A DNA stretch of 64,000 nt from an uncultured Planktomarina sp. (lineage in GTDB: Bacteria > Pseudomonadota > Alphaproteobacteria > Rhodobacterales > Rhodobacteraceae). The notes beneath the pieces are model-generated. The model saw only the letters and a program-made list of their open reading frames with translations. It did no database searches and was not told the origin of the DNA. Each line of letters starts with the position of its first letter. Positions within the stretch are counted from its first letter, which is position 1. The DNA lies in NCBI GenBank assembly GCA_905182535.1, contig CAJJBZ010000016.1:116182-180181 (forward strand), given 5' to 3'. Shown here in pieces: positions 45,738-56,067 of this stretch. The position numbers and the translations under genes are program-made.

Positions 45738-46943
45738 TCAACTAAAAATTGTCTCATGCCCGGCAACCGGGTGCCTAGGAATTAAGAACGCCAATGCAAG
45801 TGAAGTCAACGCCATCAAGGCCGCCATGACAAAAACTAAGATAGGTGAAATTAACCAAACTAAGCCAAGCATTACCGGTAGGCCCACTGCTGCTATATGA
45901 TTGATTGTAAAAGCCACCGCCGCTGTAGGCGCTATATCAGCAGGATCAGCAATTTTTTGGAAATAAGTTTTCAGGGCGAATGCTAAGGAAAAAAATAGAT
46001 GATCAATAACAAACAGAGTGCCGGCTAAGATTATACCCCACCCAAACATATAGATCCCACCATAAGCAAAAAATACCAAGGCAAGACCAACATATTCAAA
46101 GATCAGCGTGTTGCGTTCTCCAAAGCGGGCCACAACCTTGCCAAATACTGGGCCCAAGACCATATTAAAAGCCAAATTAATCAAATACAGGGCCGTCAGT
46201 TGGTGCACAGCAAAGCCGAAGCGTTCCACCATCATAAATCCGGCAAAAACCATAAAAATTTGTCGGCGCGCACCAGCCATGAATTGCAGGGCGTAATAAA
46301 GCCAATACCGTTTACGCAGGATCATAGTTTTATGCTGCGGTATTGGGGATTGAAATTGCGGATAAATAATCACGCAAGCGACTGCCATTGCCACCGTAAT
46401 GCCGCCTGATACCATATAAGCAACATTATAGCTTAATTCGAGCCACTCCCAAGTAACCACGATCACTCCGAACGCAACCAATGAGGCAGCAGAGCCCATG
46501 GCTAAAAGCCAACCAAGCACCTGCGGAGCGCGTTCCTTTGAAATCCATTGCAGCTGCAACGATTGGTTGACCGTTTCGTAATAGTGAAAGCCAACAGATG
46601 ACAGCAAAGTTAGGGTCAAAATGCCACCCATTTGCGGAAACCACGCTGTCACGCCTGTGGCGACACCGAGCAAAATAAGTGAGATCAACCCAAGAACTTG
46701 TTCACGAACAAAAATGATGATGGCAATTACGCCCACCGCCAGAAAACCAGGAATTTCACGCACCGAATGCAATAGGCCTATATCAGCCCCATCAAAATTA
46801 GCGACGTCAACCACAAAATTATTGAGCAACGCATACCATGTGGAAAAGGCGATAGGCATGGTTGCAGCCATTAAAAACAGTAAGAACACAGGCCTGCGCC
46901 ATAAAGGAGATTTCTGAGCCTCATCCAAAGTAACAATCTGCAT
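45738..46943 (-). CDS. Major facilitator superfamily transporter
   Basis: This 401-residue, twelve-span MFS permease begins with MQIVTLDEAQKSPLWRRPVFLLFLM and keeps long hydrophobic runs through the protein. It has the short loop between spans 2 and 3 but no clear RxGRR motif. ATG at 46943 has GGGAG 8-12 bases upstream. It is divergent from lldD with about 130 bases between, so it may carry a hydroxy acid substrate, but that is only positional evidence. Confidence 0.8.
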   Translation of the reverse strand: MQIVTLDEAQKSPLWRRPVFLLFLMAATMPIAFSTWYALLNNFVVDVANFDGADIGLLHSVREIPGFLAVGVIAIIIFVREQVLGLISLILLGVATGVTAWFPQMGGILTLTLLSSVGFHYYETVNQSLQLQWISKERAPQVLGWLLAMGSAASLVAFGVIVVTWEWLELSYNVAYMVSGGITVAMAVACVIIYPQFQSPIPQHKTMILRKRYWLYYALQFMAGARRQIFMVFAGFMMVERFGFAVHQLTALYLINLAFNMVLGPVFGKVVARFGERNTLIFEYVGLALVFFAYGGIYMFGWGIILAGTLFVIDHLFFSLAFALKTYFQKIADPADIAPTAAVAFTINHIAAVGLPVMLGLVWLISPILVFVMAALMALTSLALAFLIPRHPVAGHETIFS

Positions 46944-47073
46944 CGCAAAGCTCCCAACCGCGCATAGGCGATCCAAATTTAATCAATTACAAACCCAAGT
47001 CAAATGCCTGATCTTTACCTCAACCTCACACATTGGTAATAGAAACTAACCATTTTAAAACAAAGGTTAGGCT

Positions 47074-48237
47074 ATGCCCGTAATCACTACCATTCAAGAC
47101 CTGAAAGACATATACCAGCGTCGTGTGCCAAGAATGTTTTACGACTATTGTGAAAGCGGCAGTTGGACGGAGCAGACCTTCAGAGACAACACATCTGACT
47201 TTTCCAAGCTTCGTCTGCGCCAACGTGTAGCAATGGATATGGCCAACCGCACAACAGCCACCAAGATGATTGGTCAAAATGTTTCTATGCCCGTTGCTCT
47301 CGCACCCGTAGGCCTTACCGGCATGCAATGCGCTGATGGTGAGATAAAAGCCGCCAAAGCTGCAGCAGCATTTGGAGTACCATACACTCTATCAACCATG
47401 TCCATATGCTCAATCGAAGACGTAGCAGCCGCAACTGATGCACCATTTTGGTTTCAACTCTACACATTGACTGATGAAGACTACACCGACAGGCTAATCC
47501 AAAGAGTAAAAGATGCCAATTGCTCTGCCTTAGTAATTACCTTGGACCTGCAACTGCTAGGCCAGCGCCACAAAGACTTGAAAAACGGTCTATCAGCCCC
47601 ACCAAAACTTACTGCAAAAACTATCATAAATCTAACGACGAAGTGGAGATGGGGCCTAGAAATGCTTAGAACCAAGCGTCGTGGATTTGGCAATATAGTA
47701 GGCCATGTCAGCGGCATCTCTGACAACTCTTCCCTAAGCGCTTGGACATCAGAGCAATTTGATCAATCTTTGGATTGGAACAAAGTCGAAATTTTGATGC
47801 AAAAATGGGGCGGTAAGGTGATAGTCAAAGGCATTCTTGACCCCGAGGACGCTAAAATAGCAGCAAAGCTGGGTGTTGATGCAATTATCGTATCTAACCA
47901 TGGTGGCCGCCAGTTGGACGGCGCTTTGTCATCGATTCGGATGTTGCCAAAGATCGTAGCGGCGGTGGACGGAAAATGCGAAGTTTGGATGGACGGCGGG
48001 ATCAGAAGTGGGCAAGATATCCTCAAAGCTAAAGCACTTGGCGCTACCGGGACTATGATTGGGAGATCATATATTTACGGCCTCGGCGCTATGGGCGAGG
48101 CAGGGGTCACAGCCGCACTGGAGGTGCTCCACAAGGAGCTAGACACTACCATGGCACTATGTGGGCACCGCGACATCAATGACGTCAATCGCAATATTCT
48201 TTATATCCCAAAGGATTTCGAAGGCCAGTGGGCATAG
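47074..48237 (+). CDS. lldD: L-lactate dehydrogenase (FMN-dependent alpha-hydroxyacid oxidase)
   Basis: This 387-residue TIM-barrel FMN enzyme oxidises L-lactate to pyruvate and feeds electrons to quinone or another acceptor. Family blocks are YDYCESGSWTEQTFRDN, WFQLYTLTD, LVITLDLQLLGQRHKDLKNG, and the catalytic IVSNHGGRQLDGALSS with its active-site His and Arg. It could act on glycolate or mandelate; the DLQLLGQRHKDLKNG block favours lactate. No regulator or lactate permease of a known type is fused; MFS genes lie on both sides. Confidence 0.88.
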   Translation: MPVITTIQDLKDIYQRRVPRMFYDYCESGSWTEQTFRDNTSDFSKLRLRQRVAMDMANRTTATKMIGQNVSMPVALAPVGLTGMQCADGEIKAAKAAAAFGVPYTLSTMSICSIEDVAAATDAPFWFQLYTLTDEDYTDRLIQRVKDANCSALVITLDLQLLGQRHKDLKNGLSAPPKLTAKTIINLTTKWRWGLEMLRTKRRGFGNIVGHVSGISDNSSLSAWTSEQFDQSLDWNKVEILMQKWGGKVIVKGILDPEDAKIAAKLGVDAIIVSNHGGRQLDGALSSIRMLPKIVAAVDGKCEVWMDGGIRSGQDILKAKALGATGTMIGRSYIYGLGAMGEAGVTAALEVLHKELDTTMALCGHRDINDVNRNILYIPKDFEGQWA

Positions 48238-48288
48238 CGTAAGTATATACTTCAAGCACGCAAGGCTCTTTGGTCTTATGTAAGCAAT

Positions 48289-49419
48289 CTACAGGCGGCG
48301 AAGCAATAAGGTCAGCGGAATTGCCGTTAAACTTAGTGCTGCGGCACATATAAAAGCAACACGAAGACCATGAAACTCTGAGACAAAACCCATAATGCTA
48401 GGTGCCAAGAAAAAACCAGAGAACCCCATCACTGCTACACGAGAAATTGCTTCCGTGCGGAGATGGTTGGGCACTGACTTGCCAACTAATGCCAGCCCCA
48501 GCGGCCCAATGACCGATACACCAAGTCCTAAAATGCCAAACCCAACATACGCCCAAAACGGTGTAGGCGCCAAGGCGGCTAGAAGTGCCCCAATTGCTGC
48601 AACCAGCGTTGCCAAAATAATAACCTTAGTATCAGAAAACATCTGCGACACAGCTTGGCCCGAAAATCGACCAACCGCCATGGTAATACCTAACATCGCC
48701 GGCCCCATTGCCCCCTCAGCAGCACGCCCGTGTAGGGTGCGCTCTATGTGTAAAGCAGACCATGTCTCCACAGTGGCCTCCGTCATAAAGGCCACCAAAA
48801 CAATCAAGCCACAGATCACAATCGGCCAAAACGGATAGCTGACTTTCCCGGGGGCCAAAGTAGAATTGTAGTGCACTGGCACATAAAGAAATGTAGCCAA
48901 TACAAAAATGATCAAAGCAACGGAAAAAAAAGCCATTCCTGGAGTAATTAGCGCTTCGCGGGCAAAGCCGCTGGCCACGGCAGACGCCGCATAGCCGACC
49001 GAAAACATAGCATGGTTGGCATTCATCAACGGCCTACTGTGTGACTCTTCTAGCTCACTGACGCGCGCGTTCATCAACACATCAGCCAAGCCAGATGCCG
49101 CCCCAACAATCACCATTGATATCCCAAAAGTTAGGGCGTTTGGGGCAAAACCCGGGAGTAAAAGGCTAAAGGCGAAACAAACACTAGCAATCTGCATCCC
49201 ACGCGAGCCCAAAATACGGTCCAATCGTGGTGCTAAAAACATAGAGCTGACTAGACCCAACGCATTACAAAGCAGCAAGAGACCAAAAGTGGCATCACTC
49301 ACACCCAGGCGTGCCTTGACCTCCGGTATATAGGCAGCAAAACAGCCCCAAAAAAGTCCTACAATCACAAAAGCAATGGCAGGGCGACGAGACACAGAGA
49401 GAGCTTGGAGAACATACAT
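48289..49419 (-). CDS. Major facilitator superfamily transporter (YbjJ/FucP-like)
   Basis: This 376-residue, twelve-span MFS protein shows GLFWGCFAAYIPEVKARLGVSDATFGLLLLCNALG in its first two spans and a second repeat beginning near VSYPFWPIVICGL. The pattern resembles inner membrane YbjJ-like transporters of unknown substrate. The ATG at 49419 is tentative because no strong ribosome-binding site was seen and the frame continues upstream. It is convergent with lldD. Confidence 0.75.
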   Translation of the reverse strand: MYVLQALSVSRRPAIAFVIVGLFWGCFAAYIPEVKARLGVSDATFGLLLLCNALGLVSSMFLAPRLDRILGSRGMQIASVCFAFSLLLPGFAPNALTFGISMVIVGAASGLADVLMNARVSELEESHSRPLMNANHAMFSVGYAASAVASGFAREALITPGMAFFSVALIIFVLATFLYVPVHYNSTLAPGKVSYPFWPIVICGLIVLVAFMTEATVETWSALHIERTLHGRAAEGAMGPAMLGITMAVGRFSGQAVSQMFSDTKVIILATLVAAIGALLAALAPTPFWAYVGFGILGLGVSVIGPLGLALVGKSVPNHLRTEAISRVAVMGFSGFFLAPSIMGFVSEFHGLRVAFICAAALSLTAIPLTLLLRRL

Positions 49420-49563
49420 AGAGCGCTGATTCCACAGAGTCGCACATCTTGCAAGAAACAAAGCACACAGGGGCTTCCCATTTGCATGATTTAGCCCTAT
49501 ACGGCGCACTTCAACGGGGCATACACCCTTGGAGGATGCCCCCCCATTTTAAGGAATATAACC

Positions 49564-50202
49564 ATGGCAGGACAGATCCCAGATCTAAACGCTTCGGTAC
49601 GGACGGGGACAGGCAAGGGGGCCGCTCGTCAATCTCGCCGCGATGGCAACGTACCAGGCATCGTATTTGGTGGCGATACAGATCCGCTCCCAATTAATAT
49701 CCCGTTCAACAAATTGTTTCAGCTGTTGAAAGCTGGTCGGTTTAAATCAACATTATTCAACCTCAAGGTTGAAGGCCATGATGACGTGCGCGTTATCTGC
49801 CGCGATGTGCAGCGTCACACAGTCAAAGACCTTCCAACCCACTTTGATTTGATGAGGTTGCGCCGAAACACAAAAATCAACTTATTTATTCCAGTTGAAT
49901 TTTTAAATGAGGAAACATGCCCCGGCCTTAAAAAAGGTGGTGTGTTGAGCTTAATACGCCCAGAAGTTGAATTAATTGTAACAGCCGGCGACATTCCAGA
50001 GAAAATCACAATTGATTTGGCTGGGTTAGAGGTTGGTGACGTGATTACTATTTCTTCCGTTACAATTCCAGCGGGAGCCAAAGTTACGATCGACCGTGAC
50101 TTCGTAATTGCCAATATCGCAGCACCATCTGGCTTACGTTCTTCAGAAAATGAAGAAGACGAAGAAGTCGCAGTAACTGAAGTAGTCGTTGCTGAAGAGT
50201 AA
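49564..50202 (+). CDS. rplY: 50S ribosomal protein L25 (Ctc form)
   Basis: This 212-residue long-form bL25 (Ctc) binds 5S rRNA. The N-terminal 5S-binding domain ([26 protein letters not shown]) is followed by the C-terminal TL5 domain and an acidic tail ([13 protein letters not shown]). An AAGGA site precedes the ATG. It is followed by pth, a common pairing, although a terminator lies between them. Confidence 0.94.
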   Translation: MAGQIPDLNASVRTGTGKGAARQSRRDGNVPGIVFGGDTDPLPINIPFNKLFQLLKAGRFKSTLFNLKVEGHDDVRVICRDVQRHTVKDLPTHFDLMRLRRNTKINLFIPVEFLNEETCPGLKKGGVLSLIRPEVELIVTAGDIPEKITIDLAGLEVGDVITISSVTIPAGAKVTIDRDFVIANIAAPSGLRSSENEEDEEVAVTEVVVAEE

Positions 50203-50232
50203 TCTTCAATCGTCTTTGATCAAAACTAGTTT

Positions 50233-50262
50233 AAAGCCCTGCCAAAAATGGTGGGGTTTTTA
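50233..50262 (+). terminator. Terminator of rplY
   Basis: An 8-bp GC-rich stem with wobble pairs (50237-50244 with 50249-50256, loop AAAA) is followed by five T. It ends the rplY message before pth, which then needs its own promoter. Confidence 0.85.
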
Positions 50263-50330
50263 CTTTTAAAACCTATCCATTTACCTGCAAATAGCTTTTA
50301 ACTGCATCCATGTCAGGCTAAGCTGATCAC

Positions 50331-51018
50331 ATGAAACTCTTTGTAGGCCTTGGAAATCCCGGTGCAAAGTATGCGCAGAACCGTCATAATATCGGCTTTA
50401 TGGCGCTAGACCGGATAGCTAAAGATTATGGCTTCAGCCCCTGGCGCAGCAAGTTTCGGGGCCAACTCTGTGAGGGCCGACTAGGCGATATCAAAGTCCA
50501 GTTACTCAAACCTACAACATTCATGAATTTATCAGGTCAATCCGTAGGCGAAGCCGCAAGGTTTCATAAAATTCCCCTTAACCAAATCACAGTATTCCAC
50601 GATGAGTTGGACCTTGCCCCCGGTAAGATGCGCCTTAAACAGGGAGGCGGCCATAACGGTTTGCGAGACATTATCAATAAGCGCAGTGGCGACAAAAATT
50701 TCCATCGTTTACGCTTAGGGATAGGCCACCCCGGCAATGCCAAGCTAGTCACCAATTATGTGTTGAAAAAAGCACCCCTTGAAGAACGTAGATTGGCTCA
50801 CAGCATTACTAAACGGCATAGCCAATGGGGCAGTATATTTGGCTGATGGGAACGGTTCCAGATTCATGAATGAGGTAGCGCTACAAACATCCCCACCCCG
50901 CTCTTCAAAGTCGACCAAGACAAAATCATCACCCGCTGCAGGTCCTACCTCAATAGCGGAGGACACTCGGAATGGATATGCGTCAATATCTAGTTATGGA
51001 GCAATCCGCAGCACCTAA
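50331..51018 (+). CDS. pth: Peptidyl-tRNA hydrolase, frameshifted
   Basis: Pth recycles peptidyl-tRNA. Catalytic segments are present: [19 protein letters not shown] (His active site), [21 protein letters not shown] and [10 protein letters not shown]. The frame as read stops at 50846; the expected C-terminal [13 protein letters not shown] and [21 protein letters not shown] continue in the next frame to 51018. A surplus base in the C-run 50775-50778 or the adjoining A-run explains it. The repaired length is 228 residues, normal for alphaproteobacterial Pth with its basic proline/serine tail. Confidence 0.88.
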
Positions 51019-51109
51019 TGAACTTAATATAGCAATGACCAATATTGAAAATAACGGTGCCCCTTGGCCCTATAATCAAATGGATCGATTGAATTGGAAA
51101 AGCGAATAA
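50972..51109 (+). CDS. Possible 45-residue small protein
   Basis: An unrecognised short ORF starts at an ATG at 50972 preceded by GGAGGA 8 bases upstream. It overlaps the repaired pth end by 47 bases and stops one base before the DUF2237 ATG. The peptide is asparagine-rich with a PWPYNQMDRLNW stretch. It may only be leader sequence for the DUF2237 gene; no family is seen. Confidence 0.3.
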   Translation: MDMRQYLVMEQSAAPNELNIAMTNIENNGAPWPYNQMDRLNWKSE

Positions 51110-51110
51110 T

Positions 51111-51479
51111 ATGAAAAAAGATATTGCCTACATTCTCGTCCTACCCTTGGCCTCCTGCTCGCAGGACCCGCTCACCGGGTTTTTTAGAGATGGATCATGC
51201 AACACCTGCGCCGAAGATACAGGCCGCCATACTGTTTGCGCTGTGATGACTGCTGAGTTTCTGGCCTTTTCAAAATATCTTGGCAATGACCTCAGTACGC
51301 CACGACCAGAATTTGGTTTTTCAGGCCTAAACCCAGGCGATAGTTGGTGCCTTTGTGCTGGACGTTTTCTCCAAGCACATCAAGAAAACTGTGCACCGCA
51401 AGTTCAACTCGAAGCGACCCATCAAAATACTTTAGAAATTGTACCAATAGAAGTATTACGACTTTACGCAGTCGTGTGA
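51111..51479 (+). CDS. DUF2237-family protein
   Basis: This 122-residue protein matches the DUF2237 family (unknown function) over DPLTGFFRDGSCNTCAEDTGRHTVCAVMT, GNDLSTPRPEFGF and PGDSWCLCAGRF. The conserved cysteines and the histidine are retained. The first 16 residues deviate from the usual NVLG start of the family and imitate a signal peptide with a lipobox-like LASC, but that cysteine is the conserved one and I do not think it is a lipoprotein. The ribosome-binding site is weak. Confidence 0.82.
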   Translation: MKKDIAYILVLPLASCSQDPLTGFFRDGSCNTCAEDTGRHTVCAVMTAEFLAFSKYLGNDLSTPRPEFGFSGLNPGDSWCLCAGRFLQAHQENCAPQVQLEATHQNTLEIVPIEVLRLYAVV

Positions 51480-51539
51480 GAGCAGCATGAAAATATTAGG
51501 CTCGGTTTACTTTAACTGCAGAATTAGGCTCGCACTGGC

Positions 51540-52772
51540 CTAAGCTCCTGTATTCATTGTAATGTCCAAAGCTGCAGCTACTGTGAATATATCCTTATCG
51601 CCACGACCGCACATATTCATACAAATTAGATGATCACTAGGCAATGTTGGGGCGATTTTCATTACGTGCGCTAGAGCGTGGCTTGGCTCAAGCGCCGGAA
51701 TGATACCCTCTAATTCACAGCATAGTTGAAACGCTTCCAACGCCTCAACATCCGTAATGGAAACATATTTTGCCCGTCCAATTTCATGCAGCCATGCATG
51801 CTCAGGGCCAATACCAGGGTAATCAAGTCCAGCAGAAATCGAAAATCCCTCAAGAATTTGGCCATCATCATCCTGCAACAAATAGGTTCGGTTGCCATGT
51901 AAGACCCCCGGACGACCACCGGTTAGAGATGCGCAATGCTCCATCTTAGAATTGACCCCCTTGCCACCGGCTTCGACACCGATGATGCCAACTTCTTTAT
52001 CGTCAAGGAACGGAAAAAAGAGCCCCATTGCGTTGGATCCACCACCAATGGCAGCAATCAGCGTATCAGGCAGACGCCCCTCCTGCTCAAGCATCTGTTC
52101 TTTGGCTTCTTTGCCAATGATAGCCTGAAAGTCACGCACCATCGCCGGGTACGGATGTGGACCAGCAACCGTACCAATGCAATAGAACGTATCGTTCACG
52201 TTGGTCACCCAATCGCGCAACGCATCGTTCATAGCGTCCTTCAACGTGCCACGGCCCGAAGTCACAGGCACAACTTCTGCGCCCAAAAGCTTCATGCGAA
52301 ACACATTGGGAGCTTGCCGCTCCACATCATGTGCACCCATGTAGACAATACACTTTAGGCCAAACTTGGCACAGACAGTTGCTGTAGCCACCCCGTGTTG
52401 ACCAGCGCCGGTTTCGGCAATAATTCGGGTTTTACCCATGCGGCGGGCCAAAATGATCTGCCCCAACACGTTGTTTATCTTATGCGCACCAGTGTGGTTA
52501 AGCTCGTCACGCTTAAGGTATACTTTTGCACCACCAAGATGTTTGGTTAAACGGTCTGCATAATAAAGCGGGCTCGGACGTCCAACATAATTAGTCCACA
52601 AATCCTGCATTTCTGCCCAAAAGCTGTCATCTGTTTTTGCAAACTCATATTGTGCCTCAAGATCTAAAATCAAAGGCATCAGAGTTTCTGATACAAAGCG
52701 TCCACCGAAGTCACCGAAACGCCCTTGTTCGTCCGGGCCAGTTTTAAAGCTATTTAACAGTTCGTCAGACAT
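51540..52772 (-). CDS. trpB: Tryptophan synthase beta subunit
   Basis: TrpB, 410 residues, condenses indole and serine with pyridoxal phosphate. The PLP lysine lies in [27 protein letters not shown] and the phosphate-binding GGGSNAMG are present. It is the last gene of ihfB-lapA-trpF-trpB; about 66 bases separate it from trpF, where a small inverted repeat (AAGGTNNNNACCTT type) may attenuate. trpA is not in the window. Confidence 0.95.
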   Translation of the reverse strand: MSDELLNSFKTGPDEQGRFGDFGGRFVSETLMPLILDLEAQYEFAKTDDSFWAEMQDLWTNYVGRPSPLYYADRLTKHLGGAKVYLKRDELNHTGAHKINNVLGQIILARRMGKTRIIAETGAGQHGVATATVCAKFGLKCIVYMGAHDVERQAPNVFRMKLLGAEVVPVTSGRGTLKDAMNDALRDWVTNVNDTFYCIGTVAGPHPYPAMVRDFQAIIGKEAKEQMLEQEGRLPDTLIAAIGGGSNAMGLFFPFLDDKEVGIIGVEAGGKGVNSKMEHCASLTGGRPGVLHGNRTYLLQDDDGQILEGFSISAGLDYPGIGPEHAWLHEIGRAKYVSITDVEALEAFQLCCELEGIIPALEPSHALAHVMKIAPTLPSDHLICMNMCGRGDKDIFTVAAALDITMNTGA

Positions 52773-52838
52773 TGATATCTCCCATGCGTGATGTAGAAAT
52801 GGGTAGCGCCGGCGGCCTGTAAGGTAAAGACCTTCCGG

Positions 52839-53501
52839 TCAATCTGCGATGATTTGCCCGTTTGCTTGCACTACGAATTCAGCCATCAATTCCGGGCTTT
52901 TCTCGCCAGGTCTAATTTCGATCCCAGAGCTAACGTCCACCTGCCTTGCTCCAGACATACTCATGGCATTTCCTACATTAGAGGGCGTTAAACCACCAGC
53001 CAACATCCACGGCAGCGACCAATTTTTCCCACTCAAAAGCGTCCAATCAAACGACAGGCCATTGCCACCAGGCAAATCATGTCCCGCTAACGGCTTTGCA
53101 TCCAATAACAGTTGATCTGCAACACCCGCATATGTTTGCGCCAACGCGACATCCTGAGCAGTTGCAATGCCCAAGGCCTTCATTACGGGCAAGCCATAAC
53201 GAGCTTTCACTTCAGAAACTCGCTCAGGACTTTCCAACCCGTGGAGCTGTAACATATCTAGCGGCACAGAGGCCATAATCTGATCCAGAAAGGCATTATC
53301 AGCATCAACTACAAGCGCCACCTTAGAAACATCCGCAGGCACACGGAGCGCCAGCTCCCTAGCCTTGGAAAACTCAAGATTACGTGGTGATTTAGCAAAA
53401 AATACGAAACCCACATAAGCCGCACCAGCTCTAGCTGCCGCATCAATATCACGAACTGTGGTAAGTCCACAAAGTTTTGAACGAACGCCCTTAATACTCA
53501 A
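52839..53501 (-). CDS. trpF: Phosphoribosylanthranilate isomerase
   Basis: TrpF, 220 residues, is a TIM-barrel isomerase of tryptophan synthesis. The catalytic N-terminal Cys lies in [13 protein letters not shown] and the phosphate-binding loops in [14 protein letters not shown] and VDVSSGIE. It overlaps the lapA stop by four bases (ATGA). Confidence 0.94.
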   Translation of the reverse strand: MSIKGVRSKLCGLTTVRDIDAAARAGAAYVGFVFFAKSPRNLEFSKARELALRVPADVSKVALVVDADNAFLDQIMASVPLDMLQLHGLESPERVSEVKARYGLPVMKALGIATAQDVALAQTYAGVADQLLLDAKPLAGHDLPGGNGLSFDWTLLSGKNWSLPWMLAGGLTPSNVGNAMSMSGARQVDVSSGIEIRPGEKSPELMAEFVVQANGQIIAD

Positions 53502-53848
53502 GAGGCCTCACCGAGAAGTGCCAAGACATCGTCTTGCTCTTTGATAGTTTCAGATTTCAGTTTAGTAACTTCACGCTCTAAGCGCACCAACTGGCGATGT
53601 TCAGTTTGGGCTGCCACTCGGTATTTAATTTCTCGGAACCATTCCCAAACAAAACCAATTAGAAGTCCGACCATAACCCCCAAAAATATCACAATAAAAA
53701 GTGGCACTTGAAATTGAAGATTAAACTCTACCAACTCCCCCAATGCTACAGGCAACAGAGTGAGACTCACGTCACCCCGATTAGCAAGTGCAACGACGAT
53801 GAGACCTACAGCTAAAAAAGATAGCACCAGGTACCGCAAATAGCGCAT
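53498..53848 (-). CDS. LapA-family (DUF1049) membrane protein
   Basis: This 116-residue protein has two spans (about 5-23, [20 protein letters not shown], and 41-64, [19 protein letters not shown]) and a cytoplasmic coiled-coil tail. That is the LapA/DUF1049 layout found next to ihfB and pyrF/trpF in alphaproteobacteria. ATG at 53848 is preferred; the longer frame is a shadow of the ihfB end. Its function is unclear, perhaps lipopolysaccharide assembly. Confidence 0.85.
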   Translation of the reverse strand: MRYLRYLVLSFLAVGLIVVALANRGDVSLTLLPVALGELVEFNLQFQVPLFIVIFLGVMVGLLIGFVWEWFREIKYRVAAQTEHRQLVRLEREVTKLKSETIKEQDDVLALLGEAS

Positions 53849-53849
53849 T

Positions 53850-54131
53850 CTATTTTCCGTTAAGACGATCTCGCAAAAGCTTACCTGTCTTAAAAAACGG
53901 AACATGTTTTTCTTCAACTGCCACAGACTCGCCCGTGCGAGGATTTCGGCCTGTCCGCGAGTCCCGTTTCTTGACTGAGAAGGCTCCAAAGCCCCGCAAT
54001 TCTACACGGTCACCACCGGCCATAGTGTTAATTATTTCATCAAAAATTGTACTTACAATACGCTCAACATCACGCTGATGCAGGTGTGGATTATCATCCA
54101 CAAGCTTTTGAACCAATTCAGAACGAATCAT
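53850..54131 (-). CDS. ihfB: Integration host factor beta subunit
   Basis: This 93-residue DNA-bending protein has the HU/IHF arm signature [22 protein letters not shown]. It forms a heterodimer with IhfA and acts in recombination and promoter architecture. It is the first gene of ihfB-lapA-trpF-trpB, about 260 bases downstream of rpsA, which ends with a terminator. The gap is AT-rich and carries the ihfB promoter. Confidence 0.95.
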   Translation of the reverse strand: MIRSELVQKLVDDNPHLHQRDVERIVSTIFDEIINTMAGGDRVELRGFGAFSVKKRDSRTGRNPRTGESVAVEEKHVPFFKTGKLLRDRLNGK

Positions 54132-54335
54132 ATTTCCCCCCTTGAAACTATAAAGTTGCGAGTCTTCTTAACCACAAACACACGATACATGGAAAGTGCC
54201 CTCTCTGTGAACCTATAGTTTATTGTTACATGCACTTAAGCACATTTAATATAATATAACTTACATTTAGCTGTAATAATATTCAGCTAACCCTATTAAT
54301 GGTCGTTTATTGTTTTTTTCAAGGGTTTGGACCAA

Positions 54336-54363
54336 AAAAAGGCCCCACAAAAGTGGGACCTTT
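54336..54363 (-). terminator. Terminator of rpsA
   Basis: A 10- to 11-bp stem with one mismatch (54338-54348 with 54353-54363, loop AAAA) is followed on the minus strand by seven T. It lies 28 bases after the rpsA stop. Confidence 0.9.
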
Positions 54364-54391
54364 GGGTGGTATGGAGCAAATAACCTAAATA

Positions 54392-56067
54392 TTAGTCTTC
54401 GGTTTTAAGCGCAGCACCTAAAATATCACCTAAAGAGGCACCCGAGTCGGAGGACCCATACTGCTCTACGGCTTCTTTTTCTTCTGCAATTTCGCGTGCT
54501 TTGATCGACAGGCCCAAACGGCGTGTCTTCGCATCGATATTGGTGACGCGAACGTCAACTTTATTGCCGATTCCAAAACGATCAGGACGTTGCTCAGCAC
54601 GATCACGCGATAGGTCAGAGCGACGGATGAAAGATTTCATGCCTTCATACTCAACTTCAACGCCACCATCTTCAATCGCTGTCACTTCAACAGTGATGAT
54701 CGAGCCACGCTTCACGCCACCCACAGCATCAGCAAATTTATCACCACCCAATGCTTTGACAGAGAGGCTAATTCGCTCTTTTTCAACATCAACCTCGGAT
54801 ACAACGGCCTGGACCATATCACCTTTGCGATAGTCGCTGATCACATCTTCGCCACGACCTTCCCATGTCAAATCAGACAGGTGAACCATTCCATCGATGT
54901 CTCCAGCCAAACCAATAAACAACCAAATTCAGTCACTGTTTTTACTTCACCTTCAACTTGACTGCCCACAGGGTTTTCGTCTGCAACACTTCCCATGGGT
55001 TCCTGTTGCAGTTGCTTCAGACCCAAGGAAACGCGACGCTTCACGCCATCAATTTCCAGAACCATCACATCAACTTCTTGGGAAGTTGATACAATTTTAC
55101 CTGGGTGTACATTTTTCTTAGTCCAAGACATCTCAGACACGTGGACCAAACCTTCAACACCAGCTTCTAGCTCAACAAATGCTCCGTAATCAGTGATATT
55201 TGTTACGCGGCCCTTATGCTGCGAAGCCAGAGGGTATTTCACGCTAACAATATCCCAAGGGTCGTCCATCAACTGCTTCATGCCTAAGCTGATACGATGC
55301 GTTTCTTTGTTAATTTTGACAACCTGCACTTTGACAGTTTCGCCAATTGCCAAGATTTCTGAAGGGTGGTTAACACGACGCCAAGCCATGTCGGTCACGT
55401 GAAGCAAGCCGTCTACGCCACCAAGGTCTACAAACGCACCATATTCAGTGATGTTTTTCACAACACCGTCGACACTATCGCCTTCGGCCAATTTCCCAAT
55501 TACTTCAGCACGCTGTTCTGCACGAGATTCTTCTAAGATTGCACGACGTGATACAACGATGTTGCCACGACGACGGTCCATTTTTAGGATTTGGAAAGGC
55601 TGCTTCAAGCCCATCAATGGGCCGGCATCACGCACAGGGCGCACGTCAACTTGGCTACCTGGCAAGAAGGCCACGGCGCCGCCAAGGTCAACTGTGAAGC
55701 CGCCTTTGACCCGACCGAAGATTGCACCATCAACACGCTCTTCATCGGCATAGGCTTTTTCCAAACGATCCCAAGCTTCTTCACGACGGGCCATTTCACG
55801 GCTGATAACAGCCTCGCCTTTGGAATTTTCTGCAGCACGCAGGAAAACTTCAACAACATCGCCCACTGAAATTTCTGGAGATTCGCCTGGATCTGCGAAT
55901 TCTTTAATATCTACGCGGCCTTCCATTTTGTAGCCCACGTCGATAATGGCTTGTCCCGCTTCGATTGCGATGACTTTACCTTTGACAACTGTACCCTCTT
56001 CAGGTGTGTCAACTTCGAAGCTTTCTTGCAGAAGGGCTTCGAATTCCTCCATTGTTACGGTTGCCAT
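54392..56067 (-). CDS. rpsA: 30S ribosomal protein S1, frameshifted
   Basis: This 558-residue (repaired) protein has six S1/OB repeats, seen in VVKNITEYGAFVDLGGVDGLLHVTDMAW, GRVTNITDYGAFVELEAGVEGLVHVSEMSW and their relatives. The ATG at 56067 opens MATVTMEEFEALL, and the upstream 25 residues of open frame are not family-like. The frame is lost at about 54918-54923 (EVKTVTEFG then FIGLAGDIDGMVHLSDLTW in the next frame), needing one missing T on the coding strand. S1 is essential in related bacteria, so an error is favoured. It feeds ihfB-lapA-trpFB downstream. Confidence 0.9.

Noticed and set aside
51111..51160. Lipoprotein signal (LASC) in the DUF2237 protein
   Set aside because: The cysteine is the conserved family residue directly before DPLTGF, and the preceding segment is too short and charged for a signal peptide.
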